A stretch of 64,000 nucleotides of DNA from Paraburkholderia fynbosensis (GTDB lineage: Bacteria; Pseudomonadota; Gammaproteobacteria; Burkholderiales; Burkholderiaceae). Below, piece by piece: positions 18,880-31,020 of the stretch. The notes beneath the pieces are model-generated. The model was not told the origin of the DNA. It did not search any database and worked only from the letters and a program-made list of their open reading frames with translations. A program made the position numbers and the translations under genes. Position 1 is the first letter of the stretch; every line of letters starts with the position of its first letter. The stretch is from contig NZ_CADIKI010000004.1 in the NCBI RefSeq assembly GCF_902859935.1, forward strand, positions 355,427 to 419,426. The letters are read 5' to 3'.

Positions 18880-20181
18880 TTACTCGCTGCCGAGATAGAA
18901 ATAACGGAACAGGAAAATCGCCGCGATGATCCACACCACCAGCTTCACCTGACGCGCCTGGCCGGTCAGCAGCTTCAAGCCGGCATACGAGATGAAGCCG
19001 AACGCGACACCGTTGGCGATCGAGTAGGTGAACGGCATCAACAGCGCGGTCAGCGCGGCCGGCACGACTTCGGTGGCGTCGTCCCACGGCAGGTCGAGCA
19101 TTTCGCGCAGCATCAGGCACGACACATACAGCAGCGCCGGCGCGGTCGCGTAGGCGGGCACCACGCCCGCCAGCGGAGCGAAAAAGAGCGCCAGCAGGAA
19201 CAGCACGGCGACCGTGATCGCGGTGACGCCGGTGCGCCCGCCCGCCTGCACACCCGACGCGCTTTCGATGTACGCGGTGGTCGACGAGGTGCCGAGCATC
19301 GAGCCGGCCAGAATCGCGGTGCTGTCGGCGAGCAGCGCGCGGTTCAGGCGGTGCATCTTGCCTTCGACCAGCAGCCCCGCGCGATTGGCCACCCCCATCA
19401 GCGTGCCGGTCGCATCGAACAGTTCGACGAGGAAGAACACCAGCACCACGTTCAGCACGCCGGTGGACAGCGCGCCGCGAATGTCGAGCTGGAACAGCGT
19501 CGGCGTGATAGACGGCGGCGCGGAGACGATGCCGTGGAACTGGTTGCCGCCGAAGAAAAAGCTCAGTACCGTCACGCCGACGATGCCCATCAGGATCGCG
19601 CCGCGCACCCGCAGGTAGTCGAGCGTGACGATCGCAAAGAAGCCGATCATCGCCAGAATCACGTGCGGTTCGTGCAGATTGCCGAGCGTCACGAGCGTGG
19701 CCGGGCTGCCGACCACCACGCCGGCTTCCTTCAGCGAAATGATCGCGAGGAAGAGGCCGATACCGCCGGTGATCGCGATGCGTATCGAATGCGGGATACC
19801 TTTGACGATCACTTCACGCACGCGAAACAGCGTGACGATCAGAAACAGGCAGCCGGAGATGAACACCGCGCCGAGCGCGGCCTGCCACGTGAAGCCCATG
19901 CCCTTGACGACCGTGTACGCGAAGTACGCGTTCAGCCCCATGCCGGGCGCGAGCGCGATCGGGTAGTTCGCGTACAGACCCATGATCAGCGAGGCCAGCG
20001 CGGCCACGAGGCAGGTCGCGACGAACACCGCGTCCTTCGGCATGCCGGCGTCGCCGAGAATCGCCGGATTGACGAAGATGATGTAAGCCATCGTCAGGAA
20101 GGTGGTGACCCCGGCGAGCACTTCGGTGCGCAGGTCGGTGCCGGCGGCGTCGAAGCCGAAGTAGCGATTAATCGAGTCCAT
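18880..20181 (-). CDS. NCS2-family purine permease (AzgA/GhxP-like)
   Basis: 433 residues with about 12 to 14 membrane helices. It begins MDSINRYFGFDAAGTDLRTE and has the family segments AGVTTFLTMAYIIFVNP, GMGLNAYFAY and LGTSSTTAYIESASG. It should be a proton symporter of adenine, guanine or hypoxanthine; the base specificity cannot be told. It is monocistronic, with long gaps on both sides. Confidence 0.88.
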   Translation of the reverse strand: MDSINRYFGFDAAGTDLRTEVLAGVTTFLTMAYIIFVNPAILGDAGMPKDAVFVATCLVAALASLIMGLYANYPIALAPGMGLNAYFAYTVVKGMGFTWQAALGAVFISGCLFLIVTLFRVREVIVKGIPHSIRIAITGGIGLFLAIISLKEAGVVVGSPATLVTLGNLHEPHVILAMIGFFAIVTLDYLRVRGAILMGIVGVTVLSFFFGGNQFHGIVSAPPSITPTLFQLDIRGALSTGVLNVVLVFFLVELFDATGTLMGVANRAGLLVEGKMHRLNRALLADSTAILAGSMLGTSSTTAYIESASGVQAGGRTGVTAITVAVLFLLALFFAPLAGVVPAYATAPALLYVSCLMLREMLDLPWDDATEVVPAALTALLMPFTYSIANGVAFGFISYAGLKLLTGQARQVKLVVWIIAAIFLFRYFYLGSE

Positions 20182-20394
20182 GAGGCGGGTCTCTCGTCGT
20201 TCAGAAAGCGTTTCTTGTGGGTGGTGGAGGCAGATGAGGCGTAGCGGTCCTGCGGGCGGCCTGCCGGCCGACGCGGCGCGGCTACGGGCGGATTGTAATC
20301 ATGAATGGCGGGCGCACGCGGTGCCGCATGGCTGAATCGGTATGTAAAGGCGGCTCAGGCGGGTGGTTCGACGCGAGAGTGTGGCGTCGGCGCA

Positions 20395-20859
20395 TCAGAG
20401 CGCATCGGCGCGCGGCGGCTGGCGCGCGAGCCAGCGATCCAGTTCGCCCGCGAAGCTCTTGCTGTCGCGCGCACTGAAAGCGGCCGGCCCGCCCGTGTCG
20501 ACGCCGCTCGCGCGCAGCTGGTCGAGCATCGAGCGCATGCGCAGCTTCTCTTCGATGGTTCCGGGCGTGTACCAGTTGCCGCGTGGGTCGAGCGCCTCGG
20601 CGCTTTGGGCGAGCACGGCGGCGGCGAGCGGGATGTCGGCGGTGATCACGAGGTCGCCCGCGACGACGCGCCCGGCGATCAGATCGTCGGCGGCGTCGAA
20701 GCCGGCGGGCACCTGGATCGCGCGGATGAGCGGCGACGGCGGTACGCGCAGAAACGCGTTGGCGACCAGCGTCAGCGGCATGCCGGTGCGGCGCGCGGCG
20801 CGAAACAGCATGTCCTTGATCACGACCGGGCAGGCGTCGGCATCGACCCAGATTGGCAT
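20395..20859 (-). CDS. yaiI: YaiI/YqxD family protein (UPF0178, DUF188)
   Basis: 154 residues. Family motifs are [20 protein letters not shown] at the start, [15 protein letters not shown] at about residue 75, and [20 protein letters not shown]. The aspartates of DADACP and TADIPLA suggest a PIN-like nuclease-type fold, though no function is established for the family. No operon partner. Confidence 0.88.
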   Translation of the reverse strand: MPIWVDADACPVVIKDMLFRAARRTGMPLTLVANAFLRVPPSPLIRAIQVPAGFDAADDLIAGRVVAGDLVITADIPLAAAVLAQSAEALDPRGNWYTPGTIEEKLRMRSMLDQLRASGVDTGGPAAFSARDSKSFAGELDRWLARQPPRADAL

Positions 20860-21210
20860 GGTTCGGATTCCGGCAGCGGGGTTTATCGAAGGGGCGAGAT
20901 GATACCTTGCCTGCGCGGGGCGCGCGAAGCAAGGGGGCGTGAGCGCAGCGACGGGGTGACGGCGAAGGAGTCGCCGCCTGGCTGCGCAGGCGTACGGCCC
21001 GGCGGCATTCTGAAGGTTTGGACTACGACAGGAGAGTCGGCAATTGGATCCGCAGCCAGTTCATCCGGCCACGCGAGCACACTACAAGCAAACGTCACCC
21101 CTTGGCCTGCCGGCAAAACGCAGGCCACCAGCCGTCGAGGGAGGGCGCAAGGGCCGTATTCGTCGACGACCATGACAGTCGTCGCGTCAAGCCCGTCAGC
21201 CCGCCGCGAG
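20860..21210. other. Intergenic gap, nothing recognised
   Basis: 351 bases between yaiI and the DUF4148 gene. There is no convincing frame, hairpin with T-tract or repeat. Confidence 0.3.
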
Positions 21211-21471
21211 TTATTGCGTCACCGTCCCGCCCGCCTGCTGCGCGCGCCGTGCCGCGACGATGCGGCCCGCGTGCTGCGCATTTTCCGGGTAGTCGATCCA
21301 GTCGAGCGGGTCATAGCCGGCGGCGCGCCATTCGATCAGATCGGCCCGGACCTGCGCCCGCGTTTTCGGCGCCGACGGGTCATTGAACTGCGGCTGCATC
21401 TGCGCGAACGCGGTGCCGATAGTCATGGCGGCCAACAGCGCGCCGAAGCCAACTTGAGAAACCATTTTCAT
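21211..21471 (-). CDS. DUF4148 secreted small protein
   Basis: 86 residues: a signal peptide (MKMVSQVGFGALLAAMTIGTAFA, cleavage near residue 23), then the DUF4148 core KTRAQVRADLIEWRAAGYDP. These are short periplasmic proteins abundant in Burkholderiaceae, of unknown function. A purine-rich ribosome site (AAGGAG) lies before the ATG. Confidence 0.85.
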   Translation of the reverse strand: MKMVSQVGFGALLAAMTIGTAFAQMQPQFNDPSAPKTRAQVRADLIEWRAAGYDPLDWIDYPENAQHAGRIVAARRAQQAGGTVTQ

Positions 21472-21649
21472 GATGAGCTCCTTGGGGAGCGGTTAACCAA
21501 ACAAGCCCCGCATTCTAATTTCCGGTTGCCTGTCGAGTAAGACGATAGAAAGCAATGCATCGTTTCGTGTGGCAGCATGGAACGCGTGAGGCGCGCGGCA
21601 ACGCGTCGAACCCGCGCCAGTTCGCGGGCATTACCAAAACTCTCCCGCG

Positions 21650-22423
21650 TCACGGCGCGGTCGGCTTGCCGAAGCGGTCGAGCAGCGCGTTCAGCAGATC
21701 GATCGGCAGCGGAAACACGATCGTCGAATTCTTGTCGGCGGCGATCGTCGTGAGGGTTTGCAGGTAGCGCAATTGCATCGCCTGCGGCTGCCGCGCGAGC
21801 GTCTGCGCTGCTTCAAGCAGATGCTGCGAAGCCTGCAATTCGCCTTCCGCGTGAATCACCTTGGCGCGCCGTTCGCGCTCGGCTTCGGCCTGGCGGGCAA
21901 TCGCGCGGATCATTGTTTCGTTGATGTCCACGTGCTTGATCTCGACGATCGACACCTTGATGCCCCACGCGTCGGTCTGCGCGTCGAGCACTTTCTGGAT
22001 GTCCGCGTTCAGTTGCTCGCGCTCGGCGAGCAGTTCGTCGAGTTCGTGCTTGCCGAGCACCGCGCGCAGCGTCGTCTGCGAAAGCTGGCTGGTCGCCTCG
22101 AAGTAGCGCGCCACCTGAATCACCGCTTTCTCCGGATCGACCACGCGGAAATAGACTACCGCGTTGACCTTCACCGAGACGTTGTCGCGTGTGATGACGT
22201 CCTGCGGCGGCACGTCGAACACGACGGTGCGCAGATCCATCCGCACCGCCTGCTGTACGACTGGAATGATCAGCACGAGCCCGGGGCCCTTGACCTTCCA
22301 GAAGCGCCCGAGCATGAAAACGACGCCTCGTTCGTACTCCCGGAAAATGCGCACCGACGACGCAATCAGCGCGGCCACCAGCAAAATCAGAATGCTGCTG
22401 AAACCGAATGTGAAACCGATCAT
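21650..22423 (-). CDS. Slipin (stomatin/SPFH-family) membrane protein
   Basis: 257 residues: an N-terminal membrane helix ([15 protein letters not shown]), then the SPFH/Band-7 domain (about 25-200; [50 protein letters not shown]) and a C-terminal Ala/Gln-rich helix. It oligomerises at the membrane and is a substrate or partner of NfeD-type proteases. It overlaps the upstream nfeD gene by four bases (ATGA), so the pair is coupled. Confidence 0.9.
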   Translation of the reverse strand: MIGFTFGFSSILILLVAALIASSVRIFREYERGVVFMLGRFWKVKGPGLVLIIPVVQQAVRMDLRTVVFDVPPQDVITRDNVSVKVNAVVYFRVVDPEKAVIQVARYFEATSQLSQTTLRAVLGKHELDELLAEREQLNADIQKVLDAQTDAWGIKVSIVEIKHVDINETMIRAIARQAEAERERRAKVIHAEGELQASQHLLEAAQTLARQPQAMQLRYLQTLTTIAADKNSTIVFPLPIDLLNALLDRFGKPTAP

Positions 22424-24033
22424 GAGCGTTCTCCTTGTAGGGCTTCGCCCGACGCGACCGGCACCACGGTCAGCGTCAAACCGTGCCGTGCCGTGACGCG
22501 CACCGGCTGGCCCGCCTCGACCGGGGCCGCGCTGGACACCCGCCAGCGCTCGCCGTGCACGCGCGCCCAGCCTTCGGGCGCGCCGCTCGCCGTCGCGTGC
22601 TCAGTCGAGAGACCGCCGTCGAGCACCACGCCGACGCTGCCGATCAACCCCTCCGAGCCGGTCACCACGGGCCGGCGCCGCGCACGCAGCGCAAGCCGCG
22701 ACACGCCGAGCACGAACAGCACGCTGAACACGACGACGGCGGCGATCAGCGGCAGCGGGATGCCGTAGCCGGGCACGTCCGTGTCTATCAGCATCAGCGC
22801 GCCGATCACGAACGCGACCACCCCGCCGAAGCCGAGCGAGCCGAAGGTCGGCAGAAACGCCTCGCCGATCAAAAACGCGATGCCGAGAAAGATCAGGCCG
22901 AGGCCGACGTAGTTGATGGGCAACATCTGCATCGCGAACAGGCCGATCAGCAGGCTGATCGCGCCGACCACGCCGGGCAGAACGAAGCCCGGATTGGCGA
23001 ATTCGAAGAAGAGGCCGTACATGCCCATCATCAGCAGGACCAGCGCGACGCTCGGGTCGGTGATGACGGCGAGGAAATGACTGCGCCAGTCGGCTTCGAA
23101 TGTCACGAGCGGCGCGTGGGCGGTGCGCAGCGTGACGTTGCCGCCGCTCGTCGCGATCGTGCGGCCGTCCACCTGGCGCAGCAAGTCGGGCACGTCGCGC
23201 GCGACCAGATCGACGACGTGCTGCGCGAGCGCGTCTTCCGCCGACAGGCTCACCGCCTCGCGGACCGCGCGCTCGGCCCAGTCGGTGTTGCGCCCGCGCA
23301 TCTGCGCGAGGCCACGGATGTAGGCGGCGGCGTCGTGGACCTGCTTGCGCAGTTCGGTTGATTGGGTGTCGAGGGGCAGGGCGGCGCCTTCACTGGCCGA
23401 CGTGCCTGGAGCGGGCGTCGAGGCTGACGATCCGCTAGCACCAGAGCCGGAACCAGCGCTGGAACCGGCACCAGGCAGCCCGGGCACGCCGCGTCCTGGC
23501 AACCCCGGCGCTCCACCGCCCGCAGGCGGCTCGCCGCCGCCTATTCCTATCTGCACCGGCGTTGCCGCGCCGAGATTGGTGCCCGGCGCCATCGCCGCAA
23601 TGTGGCTCGCGTAGACGATATACGTTCCGGCGCTCGCGGCCCGCGCGCCGCTCGGCGCGATGAACGTGGCGACCGGCACAGGCGAGCCGAGAATCGCCTT
23701 GATGATCTGGCGCATCGACGTATCGAGTCCGCCTGGCGTATCGAGTTGCAGCACCGCGAGTTGTGCGTGCTCGTCGGCGGCGCGCTGTAGGCTGCGCACG
23801 ATGAAGTCCGCGCTGGCCGGACCGATCGCGCCACTCACCGGAATCACCACGACGCTGTTGGGCATGAGCGCGGCATAGAGCGGCGGCGCCATGAATTCGC
23901 ACGATGCGAACCCAAACGCCAACAGCGCGCCAAGCGCGGTCATGCCGCGCATCAACCGGCCCACGACGCCGCCACGGATAAGCGGCCGGCGCGGACCAGA
24001 CTGCCGGAACGGGAGACGCGCATACGTGCTCAT
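22420..24033 (-). CDS. NfeD1b-type membrane serine protease
   Basis: 537 residues: an N-terminal hydrophobic segment (about 28-58), a ClpP-like protease domain (60-300) and a four-helix NfeD membrane part with an OB-fold C-terminus. Ser134 in [12 protein letters not shown] and Lys230 in [13 protein letters not shown] fit the Ser-Lys dyad of the family. An unusual Gly/Pro/Ser-rich stretch (about residues 160-222) is inserted between them. It probably cleaves or remodels the slipin encoded next. Confidence 0.88.
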   Translation of the reverse strand: MSTYARLPFRQSGPRRPLIRGGVVGRLMRGMTALGALLAFGFASCEFMAPPLYAALMPNSVVVIPVSGAIGPASADFIVRSLQRAADEHAQLAVLQLDTPGGLDTSMRQIIKAILGSPVPVATFIAPSGARAASAGTYIVYASHIAAMAPGTNLGAATPVQIGIGGGEPPAGGGAPGLPGRGVPGLPGAGSSAGSGSGASGSSASTPAPGTSASEGAALPLDTQSTELRKQVHDAAAYIRGLAQMRGRNTDWAERAVREAVSLSAEDALAQHVVDLVARDVPDLLRQVDGRTIATSGGNVTLRTAHAPLVTFEADWRSHFLAVITDPSVALVLLMMGMYGLFFEFANPGFVLPGVVGAISLLIGLFAMQMLPINYVGLGLIFLGIAFLIGEAFLPTFGSLGFGGVVAFVIGALMLIDTDVPGYGIPLPLIAAVVVFSVLFVLGVSRLALRARRRPVVTGSEGLIGSVGVVLDGGLSTEHATASGAPEGWARVHGERWRVSSAAPVEAGQPVRVTARHGLTLTVVPVASGEALQGERS

Positions 24034-24117
24034 CGCTGACGGCTGCCGCGCCCGGCCAACAGGTATGGGCCGGCGCGGGCCGATACCCCAGAAGAAGGCT
24101 GGCCTGCCGCTTACAGC

Positions 24118-25155
24118 TTAGTCCGATTCCGCGCGCTGCGTGAAATCGGCGCGCGCCGGCCGGTAGTCGCCCGGCCGCATGCCGGTCCACTTGCGAAACG
24201 CGCGATGAAACGCGCTCGGCTCAGCAAAGCCGACTGTGCTGGCGATGTCGGCGATCGTGCGCTCGCCGCTTTGCAATTCGCCGATGGCGATGTCGCGCCG
24301 CAAGTCGTCCTTGATCGACTGGTACGTATGGCCTTCCTGTTTCAAACGCCGCCGCATCGTCGCCTCGGCGACGTGCAGGCGCGCGGCCATCTGGTCGGCG
24401 CCGGGCCAGCCGGCGATCGGCAGTGCGCGCAGCGTTTTGCGCACGCGCGCCGCGAGCGAACCGGCGTTGCGATACTTGACGATGAAGCTGCCGGGCGCAT
24501 CGCGCAGGAACGGCTTGACCGACCTGGTCGTCTGGATCACCGGCAGCTCGACGAAGAGCGGCGCGAGATCGACGTACGACTCGGGCTGCTCGAAGCTCAT
24601 CTGATCGCAGAACATCAGCCGGTATTCGTGCGCGGCGGGGGGCGCGGCGCAGCGAAAGCGCGCTTCGAGCAACGGAATGCGCCGTCCGACCAGCCAGCAC
24701 AGCAACCCGTACACGAGGATGAACCAGGTCGCGTAGGCGAACATGGCCGGCGCCGGCGCGCCTTCGCGTTCGACGAATCTGAGGCGCACGCGCTCCGCGC
24801 TGGTGTCGATCTGCGCGCCGAGGTCGTCGAGCACGAGGCGCATGAAGCCGACTGCGCGCGCCAACGCCTGCGCGCCGTTGCGCGCGGTGAGCGCGGCCTG
24901 CGTCATCGCGATGAAGCTGCCGCTTTTCATGCGGTGCGAATCCTGGCCGAAGAACTCGTCGTCGAGCGCGCGCGCAATCGCGGCCCACAGCGCGCCGTAT
25001 TGCGCCGACGACACCCGGCTTTTCGGCGAAGCCAGCATCGGCGCGGCGATGCCGGCGGCTTCGGCGAGCGGCAGCGCATCGAGGCCGCGGGCCCGGGCGA
25101 GTGCGAGGGTCTCCTCGACCAGGCTGACAGAAATCGTGCCCTTGTCGTTTTTCAT
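24118..25155 (-). CDS. AraC-family regulator, possible valine-operon activator
   Basis: 345 residues: an N-terminal arabinose-binding-like sensor domain of the OruR type (about 10-190), then two helix-turn-helices in the last 100 residues (MAARLHVAEATMRRRLKQEGHTYQSIKDDLRRD, TIADIASTVGFAEPSAFHRAFRKWTGMRPGDYR). ATG at 25155 was preferred over a start 117 bases upstream. It is divergent from the acyl-CoA dehydrogenase gene, the position MmsR occupies in Pseudomonas. The role is inferred from position; the sensor domain is not the MmsR type I would expect. Confidence 0.83.
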   Translation of the reverse strand: MKNDKGTISVSLVEETLALARARGLDALPLAEAAGIAAPMLASPKSRVSSAQYGALWAAIARALDDEFFGQDSHRMKSGSFIAMTQAALTARNGAQALARAVGFMRLVLDDLGAQIDTSAERVRLRFVEREGAPAPAMFAYATWFILVYGLLCWLVGRRIPLLEARFRCAAPPAAHEYRLMFCDQMSFEQPESYVDLAPLFVELPVIQTTRSVKPFLRDAPGSFIVKYRNAGSLAARVRKTLRALPIAGWPGADQMAARLHVAEATMRRRLKQEGHTYQSIKDDLRRDIAIGELQSGERTIADIASTVGFAEPSAFHRAFRKWTGMRPGDYRPARADFTQRAESD

Positions 25156-25399
25156 GGGGAAGCAGGCTGGCTGGCAAAAGCGCTCAGTGTTTTCCTTGTG
25201 ATGGCTCGCTAAGTCCTTGAAATAGCGGGCCGAAGAAGGTTTGTATAGTAGCAGTATGGCAAATGCGCTCACTCAGAATGATCGGGCTGAGCATCGAAGC
25301 CATCCGGCGGCTTGCCTACACTCTGCGTCAACCGGGCCGCGTTCGTGCTGGTCATCGAGCGCCGCGACCGGCCGCACAGCAAGATGGAGGACCGGACTC

Positions 25400-26533
25400 A
25401 TGGACAGCTTCTACACCGACGAACAACGGATGATCCGAGACGCCGCGCGCGACTTCGCCACCGAACGGCTTGCGCCGCACGCGGCGCAATGGGACCGCGA
25501 GGCGCAACTGCCCGCCGACGTCGTCACGCAGATGGGCGAACTCGGCTTCCTCGGCATGATCGTGCCGCCGGAGTGGGGCGGGTCGTACACCGACTACGTC
25601 GCCTACGCGCTCGCGCTTGAAGAGATCGCCGCCGGCTGCGCCGCCTGTGCCACGGTGATGAGCGTGCATAACTCGGTCGGCTGCGGGCCGATTCTCAACT
25701 TTGGCAGCGCCGCGCAAAAAGATCGCTATCTGCACGATCTCGCGACCGGCCGACGGATCGGCGCGTTCTGCCTGACCGAGCCGCAGGCCGGTTCCGAGGC
25801 GAACAATCTGCGCTCGCGCGCGGTACTGCGCGACGGCCAGTGGATTCTCAACGGCAGCAAGCAGTTCGTGACCAACGGCGCGCGCGCGGACCTCGCGATC
25901 GTGTTCGCCGTCACCGATCCGGAGCGCGGCAAGCGCGGCCTGTCCGCGTTCATCGTGCCGACCGGCACGCCGGGTTTCAAGGTCGGCAAGCCGGAGCACA
26001 AGCTCGGCATTCGCGCGTCGGACACCTGCCCGATTTCGCTCGACGACTGCGCGGTGCCCGACGCCAATCTGCTCGGCGAACCGGGCGAGGGCTTGCGCAT
26101 CGCGCTGTCGAATCTCGAAGGCGGGCGGATCGGCATCGCCGCGCAGGCGGTCGGCATCGCGCGGGCCGCGTTCGACGCCGCGCGCCGCTATGCGAGCGAA
26201 CGCGTGCAGTTCGGCAAGGCGCTCAAGGATCATCAGACCATCGCCAACATGCTCGCCGACATGGCCACGCGCCTGAACGCCGCGCGGCTGCTCGTGCATC
26301 ACGCGGCGCGGCTGCGTTCGGCGGGTAAGCCGTGTTTGTCGGAAGCATCGCAGGCGAAGCTGTTCGCGTCGGAACTGGCCGAGGAGATCTGCTCGAACGC
26401 GATCCAGATTCACGGCGGTTATGGCTATCTGCAGGATTACGCGGTGGAGCGCCATTACCGCGATGCCCGCATCACGCAGATTTACGAAGGAACCAGCGAG
26501 GTACAGCGGATGGTGATTGCGCGTCATGTTTAG
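25400..26533 (+). CDS. Acyl-CoA dehydrogenase (probable isobutyryl-CoA dehydrogenase)
   Basis: 377 residues, the full length of short-chain acyl-CoA dehydrogenases. Helical domain 1-120, FAD contacts [13 protein letters not shown], and the C-terminal catalytic Glu in [12 protein letters not shown]. It oxidises isobutyryl-CoA to methacrylyl-CoA with FAD and hands electrons to ETF. The rest of the valine pathway lies downstream, which is why I favour this substrate. ATG at 25400 has GGAGG upstream; the frame extends back to 25241 without homology. Confidence 0.88.
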   Translation: MDSFYTDEQRMIRDAARDFATERLAPHAAQWDREAQLPADVVTQMGELGFLGMIVPPEWGGSYTDYVAYALALEEIAAGCAACATVMSVHNSVGCGPILNFGSAAQKDRYLHDLATGRRIGAFCLTEPQAGSEANNLRSRAVLRDGQWILNGSKQFVTNGARADLAIVFAVTDPERGKRGLSAFIVPTGTPGFKVGKPEHKLGIRASDTCPISLDDCAVPDANLLGEPGEGLRIALSNLEGGRIGIAAQAVGIARAAFDAARRYASERVQFGKALKDHQTIANMLADMATRLNAARLLVHHAARLRSAGKPCLSEASQAKLFASELAEEICSNAIQIHGGYGYLQDYAVERHYRDARITQIYEGTSEVQRMVIARHV

Positions 26534-26723
26534 ACGGCAGCGGCACGGCGTTTGAGCGCAAAATAGCTTGGCCGGTGGGCGCAGGTGAACCATGGGCGCC
26601 GGCAAGGCAGCAGGGCAAGACGAAGTATCAGCGGGATAAAAGCAGAGCGCATACCGCGCCATCCACTAGCAACCATGTTGCATGGGACCAGAATAAGTGC
26701 TGTGCATGGAGACGGAGTAAGTG

Positions 26724-26773
26724 CTAAAGCACCAACTCCGACTGACAGCTAAAGCGCCCACTCTGGTCGACAG
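26724..26773. repeat. Imperfect 25-bp tandem duplication
   Basis: Units at 26724-26748 and 26749-26773 both begin CTAAAGC and end GACAG, and match at 19 of 25 positions. They directly precede the ribosome site of the acyl-CoA synthetase gene. They may be operator copies or a scar of an insertion. Confidence 0.6.
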
Positions 26774-26782
26774 GAGACGACG

Positions 26783-28474
26783 ATGACTGCAGCGAAGGCC
26801 TTTTTCGACGCGCGCGATCTGTTATTGCGCCACCGAACCGACTACGACCGTGCCTACCGCGAATTCACCTGGCCGGCATTGGGCGAATTCAACTGGGCGC
26901 TCGATTACTTCGACGTAATCGCCCGCGACAATCACAACCCCGCGCTATGGATCGTCGACGACCCCGCCACTGACGGCCTGTGCCTGTCCTTCGCGCAGAT
27001 GTCCGAGCGCTCGGCGCGTATGGCGAACTTCCTGCGCGCTTCGGGCGTCGGCCGTGGTCACCGCGTGCTGCTGATGCTGCCCAACCGCGTCGAACTGTGG
27101 GACGTGATGCTCGCGGCAATGAAGCTCGGCGCGATCGTGCTGCCCGCCACCACCCAGCTTTCCGCCGACGATGTGCGCGAGCGCGTGCAGATCGGCGGCG
27201 CGAAGTTCGTGGTGGTCGACAGCGCCGAGCTGGCCAAGTTCGCCACGCTCGACGTGCCGCTCACCCGCTTCTCGGTCGGCGCACCACGCGACGGCTGGAT
27301 CGATCTGGCGGCAGCGTGCGACGCGTCGCCGCAATTCACGCCCGACGGCGTCACACAAGCCACCGACACGCTGCTGCTGTACTTCACGTCGGGCACGACG
27401 TCGAAACCGAAGCTCGTCGAGCACACGCATCAGAGCTATCCGGTCGGTCATCTGTCGACGATGTACTGGATCGGGCTGCAACCGAACGACGTCCATTGGA
27501 ACATCAGCTCGCCGGGCTGGGCCAAGCACGCGTGGAGCTGCTTCTTCGCGCCATGGAACGCGCAGGCCTGCGTGTTCGTGTACAACTTCGCGCGCTTCGT
27601 GCCGAAAGACACGCTGCACGCGCTGGTGCGCTTCAACGTCACCACCCTGTGCGCGCCGCCGACCGTGTGGCGCATGCTGGTGCAGGAGCGGCTCACCGAC
27701 TATCGGGTCAAGCTGCGCGAGATCGTCGGCGCGGGGGAGCCGTTGAATCCGGAGATCATCGAGCGCGTGAAGCACGCGTGGGGCATCACCATTCGCGACG
27801 GTTTCGGCCAGACCGAGACCACCTGCCAGATCGGCAACCCGCCGGGACAGCCGGTGGTCGCGGGTTCGATGGGACGGCCGCTGCCGGGCTACCGGATCGA
27901 ACTGCTCGACGCGGACGATCAGCCTGTAACCGAAGGCGAAATCGCGCTGCCTTTGAACGAGCGTCCGCTCGGGTTGATGACCGGCTACGCGAACAACGCG
28001 AACGCCACCGCGCAGGCAATGCGCAACGGCTTCTACCGCACCTCCGATGTCGCGCTGCGCCGCGACGACGGCTACTACGTCTACGTCGGCCGTTCCGATG
28101 ACGTGTTCAAATCGTCCGACTATCGCCTGAGTCCGTTCGAACTGGAAAGCGTGCTGATCGAGCACGAGGCCATTGGCGAAGCCGCCGTGGTGCCGAGCGC
28201 CGATGCGCTGCGCCTGGCGGTCCCCAAAGCGTTCGTCACCGTGCGCCACGGCTACGAAGCGGGGCCCGAGCTCGCGCGCGCCGTGTTCGCGTTCTCGCGC
28301 GAAAAGCTCGCACCGTACAAGCGGATTCGTCGTCTGCAATTCAGCGAACTGCCGAAGACCATCTCCGGCAAGATCCGCCGCGTCGAATTGCGGCGCCGCG
28401 AAATGGAGCGCGCTGCCGAACCCGCGCGTTTGCCCGGCGAGTACTGGGAAGAGGATTTCCCGGAGCTGCGTTGA
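26783..28474 (+). CDS. AMP-forming acyl-CoA synthetase
   Basis: 563 residues of the ANL superfamily: LLYFTSGTTSKPKLVEHTH (phosphate loop, about residue 198), DGFGQTET, RTSDVALRRDDGYYVYVGRSDD and the late catalytic Lys in KTISGKIRR. It activates a short- or medium-chain acid to its CoA thioester. Lying inside the valine cluster, it could supply isobutyryl-CoA or recycle branched acids; the true substrate is unknown. It follows the dehydrogenase by 250 bases and precedes mmsA by under 100. Confidence 0.87.
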   Translation: MTAAKAFFDARDLLLRHRTDYDRAYREFTWPALGEFNWALDYFDVIARDNHNPALWIVDDPATDGLCLSFAQMSERSARMANFLRASGVGRGHRVLLMLPNRVELWDVMLAAMKLGAIVLPATTQLSADDVRERVQIGGAKFVVVDSAELAKFATLDVPLTRFSVGAPRDGWIDLAAACDASPQFTPDGVTQATDTLLLYFTSGTTSKPKLVEHTHQSYPVGHLSTMYWIGLQPNDVHWNISSPGWAKHAWSCFFAPWNAQACVFVYNFARFVPKDTLHALVRFNVTTLCAPPTVWRMLVQERLTDYRVKLREIVGAGEPLNPEIIERVKHAWGITIRDGFGQTETTCQIGNPPGQPVVAGSMGRPLPGYRIELLDADDQPVTEGEIALPLNERPLGLMTGYANNANATAQAMRNGFYRTSDVALRRDDGYYVYVGRSDDVFKSSDYRLSPFELESVLIEHEAIGEAAVVPSADALRLAVPKAFVTVRHGYEAGPELARAVFAFSREKLAPYKRIRRLQFSELPKTISGKIRRVELRRREMERAAEPARLPGEYWEEDFPELR

Positions 28475-28560
28475 TCATTTTCATTCCGCCATTTCCCCGT
28501 CATTCCCGTTATCACCGTCAGTCTGAGGCCGCCGCGCGGCCCACGCACAGGAGTTTCAGC

Positions 28561-30081
<1,521 letters not shown>

Positions 30082-30108
30082 GCGGCGCGCGAACACGGAG
30101 AGGACATC

Positions 30109-31020
30109 ATGAAAATAGGCTTTATTGGACTCGGCAATATGGGCGCGCCGATGGCGCACAACCTGCTGAAGGCGGGCCACGCGCTCAACGTATTCGACCT
30201 GAACGCGCAAGCCGTGCGGGCGCTAGTCGATGCGGGCGCGAAGGCGGCCGGCTCACCGAAAGCGGCCGTGACCGACGTTGAGTGCGTGATCACGATGCTG
30301 CCCGCCGCGGCGCACGTGCGCAGCGTACTGAGCGCGGACGACGGCGTGTTCGCGGGCATCGCGAAGGGCGTGACGATCATCGATTCGAGTACGATCGATC
30401 CGGCCAGCGTGAAGGCCTTCGCCGAACTCGCAGCGCAGCGTGGCAACACCTTTGTCGATGCGCCGGTGTCGGGCGGCACGGGCGGCGCGGCGGCGGGCAC
30501 GCTGACCTTCATGGTCGGGGGCAGCGCGAGCGCGTACGAACAGGTCAAGCCGGTGCTCTGCGCGATGGGCAGGAACATCGTCCATTGCGGCGACACCGGA
30601 ACCGGGCAGGTCGCGAAGATCTGCAATAACCTCGTGCTCGGCATCACGATGGCGGGCGTGGCCGAGGCGATGTCGCTGGGCGAGGCGCTCGGCATCGACG
30701 CGAAGGTGCTGGGCGGCATCATCAATACGTCGACGGGGCGCTGCTGGAGTTCGGACACGTATAACCCGATGCCCGGCGTGATCGATACCGCACCGTCGAC
30801 GCGGGGCTACACCGGCGGCTTCGGCACCGATCTGATGCTCAAGGACCTGGGGCTCGCCACCGACGCCGCCCGCAGCGCGCGTCAACCGGTCTATCTCGGC
30901 GCGCTCGCGCAGCAGCTTTATCAAACGATGAGCACGAAAGGCGCGGGACGTCTCGATTTTTCGGCGGTCATCAAGCTTTATCGGCACGCTGCCGACGACG
31001 GCACGCAAGGAGGCGCGTGA
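30109..31020 (+). CDS. mmsB: 3-hydroxyisobutyrate dehydrogenase
   Basis: 303 residues: an N-terminal Rossmann domain (GFIGLGNMGAPMAHNLLKAGH), the signature DAPVSGGTGGAAAGTLTFMVGG near residue 120 and the catalytic Lys in GQVAKICNN. It oxidises 3-hydroxyisobutyrate to methylmalonate semialdehyde, the substrate of the mmsA product. GGAGAGG precedes ATG at 30109. The stop TGA shares a base with the next start. Confidence 0.95.
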   Translation: MKIGFIGLGNMGAPMAHNLLKAGHALNVFDLNAQAVRALVDAGAKAAGSPKAAVTDVECVITMLPAAAHVRSVLSADDGVFAGIAKGVTIIDSSTIDPASVKAFAELAAQRGNTFVDAPVSGGTGGAAAGTLTFMVGGSASAYEQVKPVLCAMGRNIVHCGDTGTGQVAKICNNLVLGITMAGVAEAMSLGEALGIDAKVLGGIINTSTGRCWSSDTYNPMPGVIDTAPSTRGYTGGFGTDLMLKDLGLATDAARSARQPVYLGALAQQLYQTMSTKGAGRLDFSAVIKLYRHAADDGTQGGA

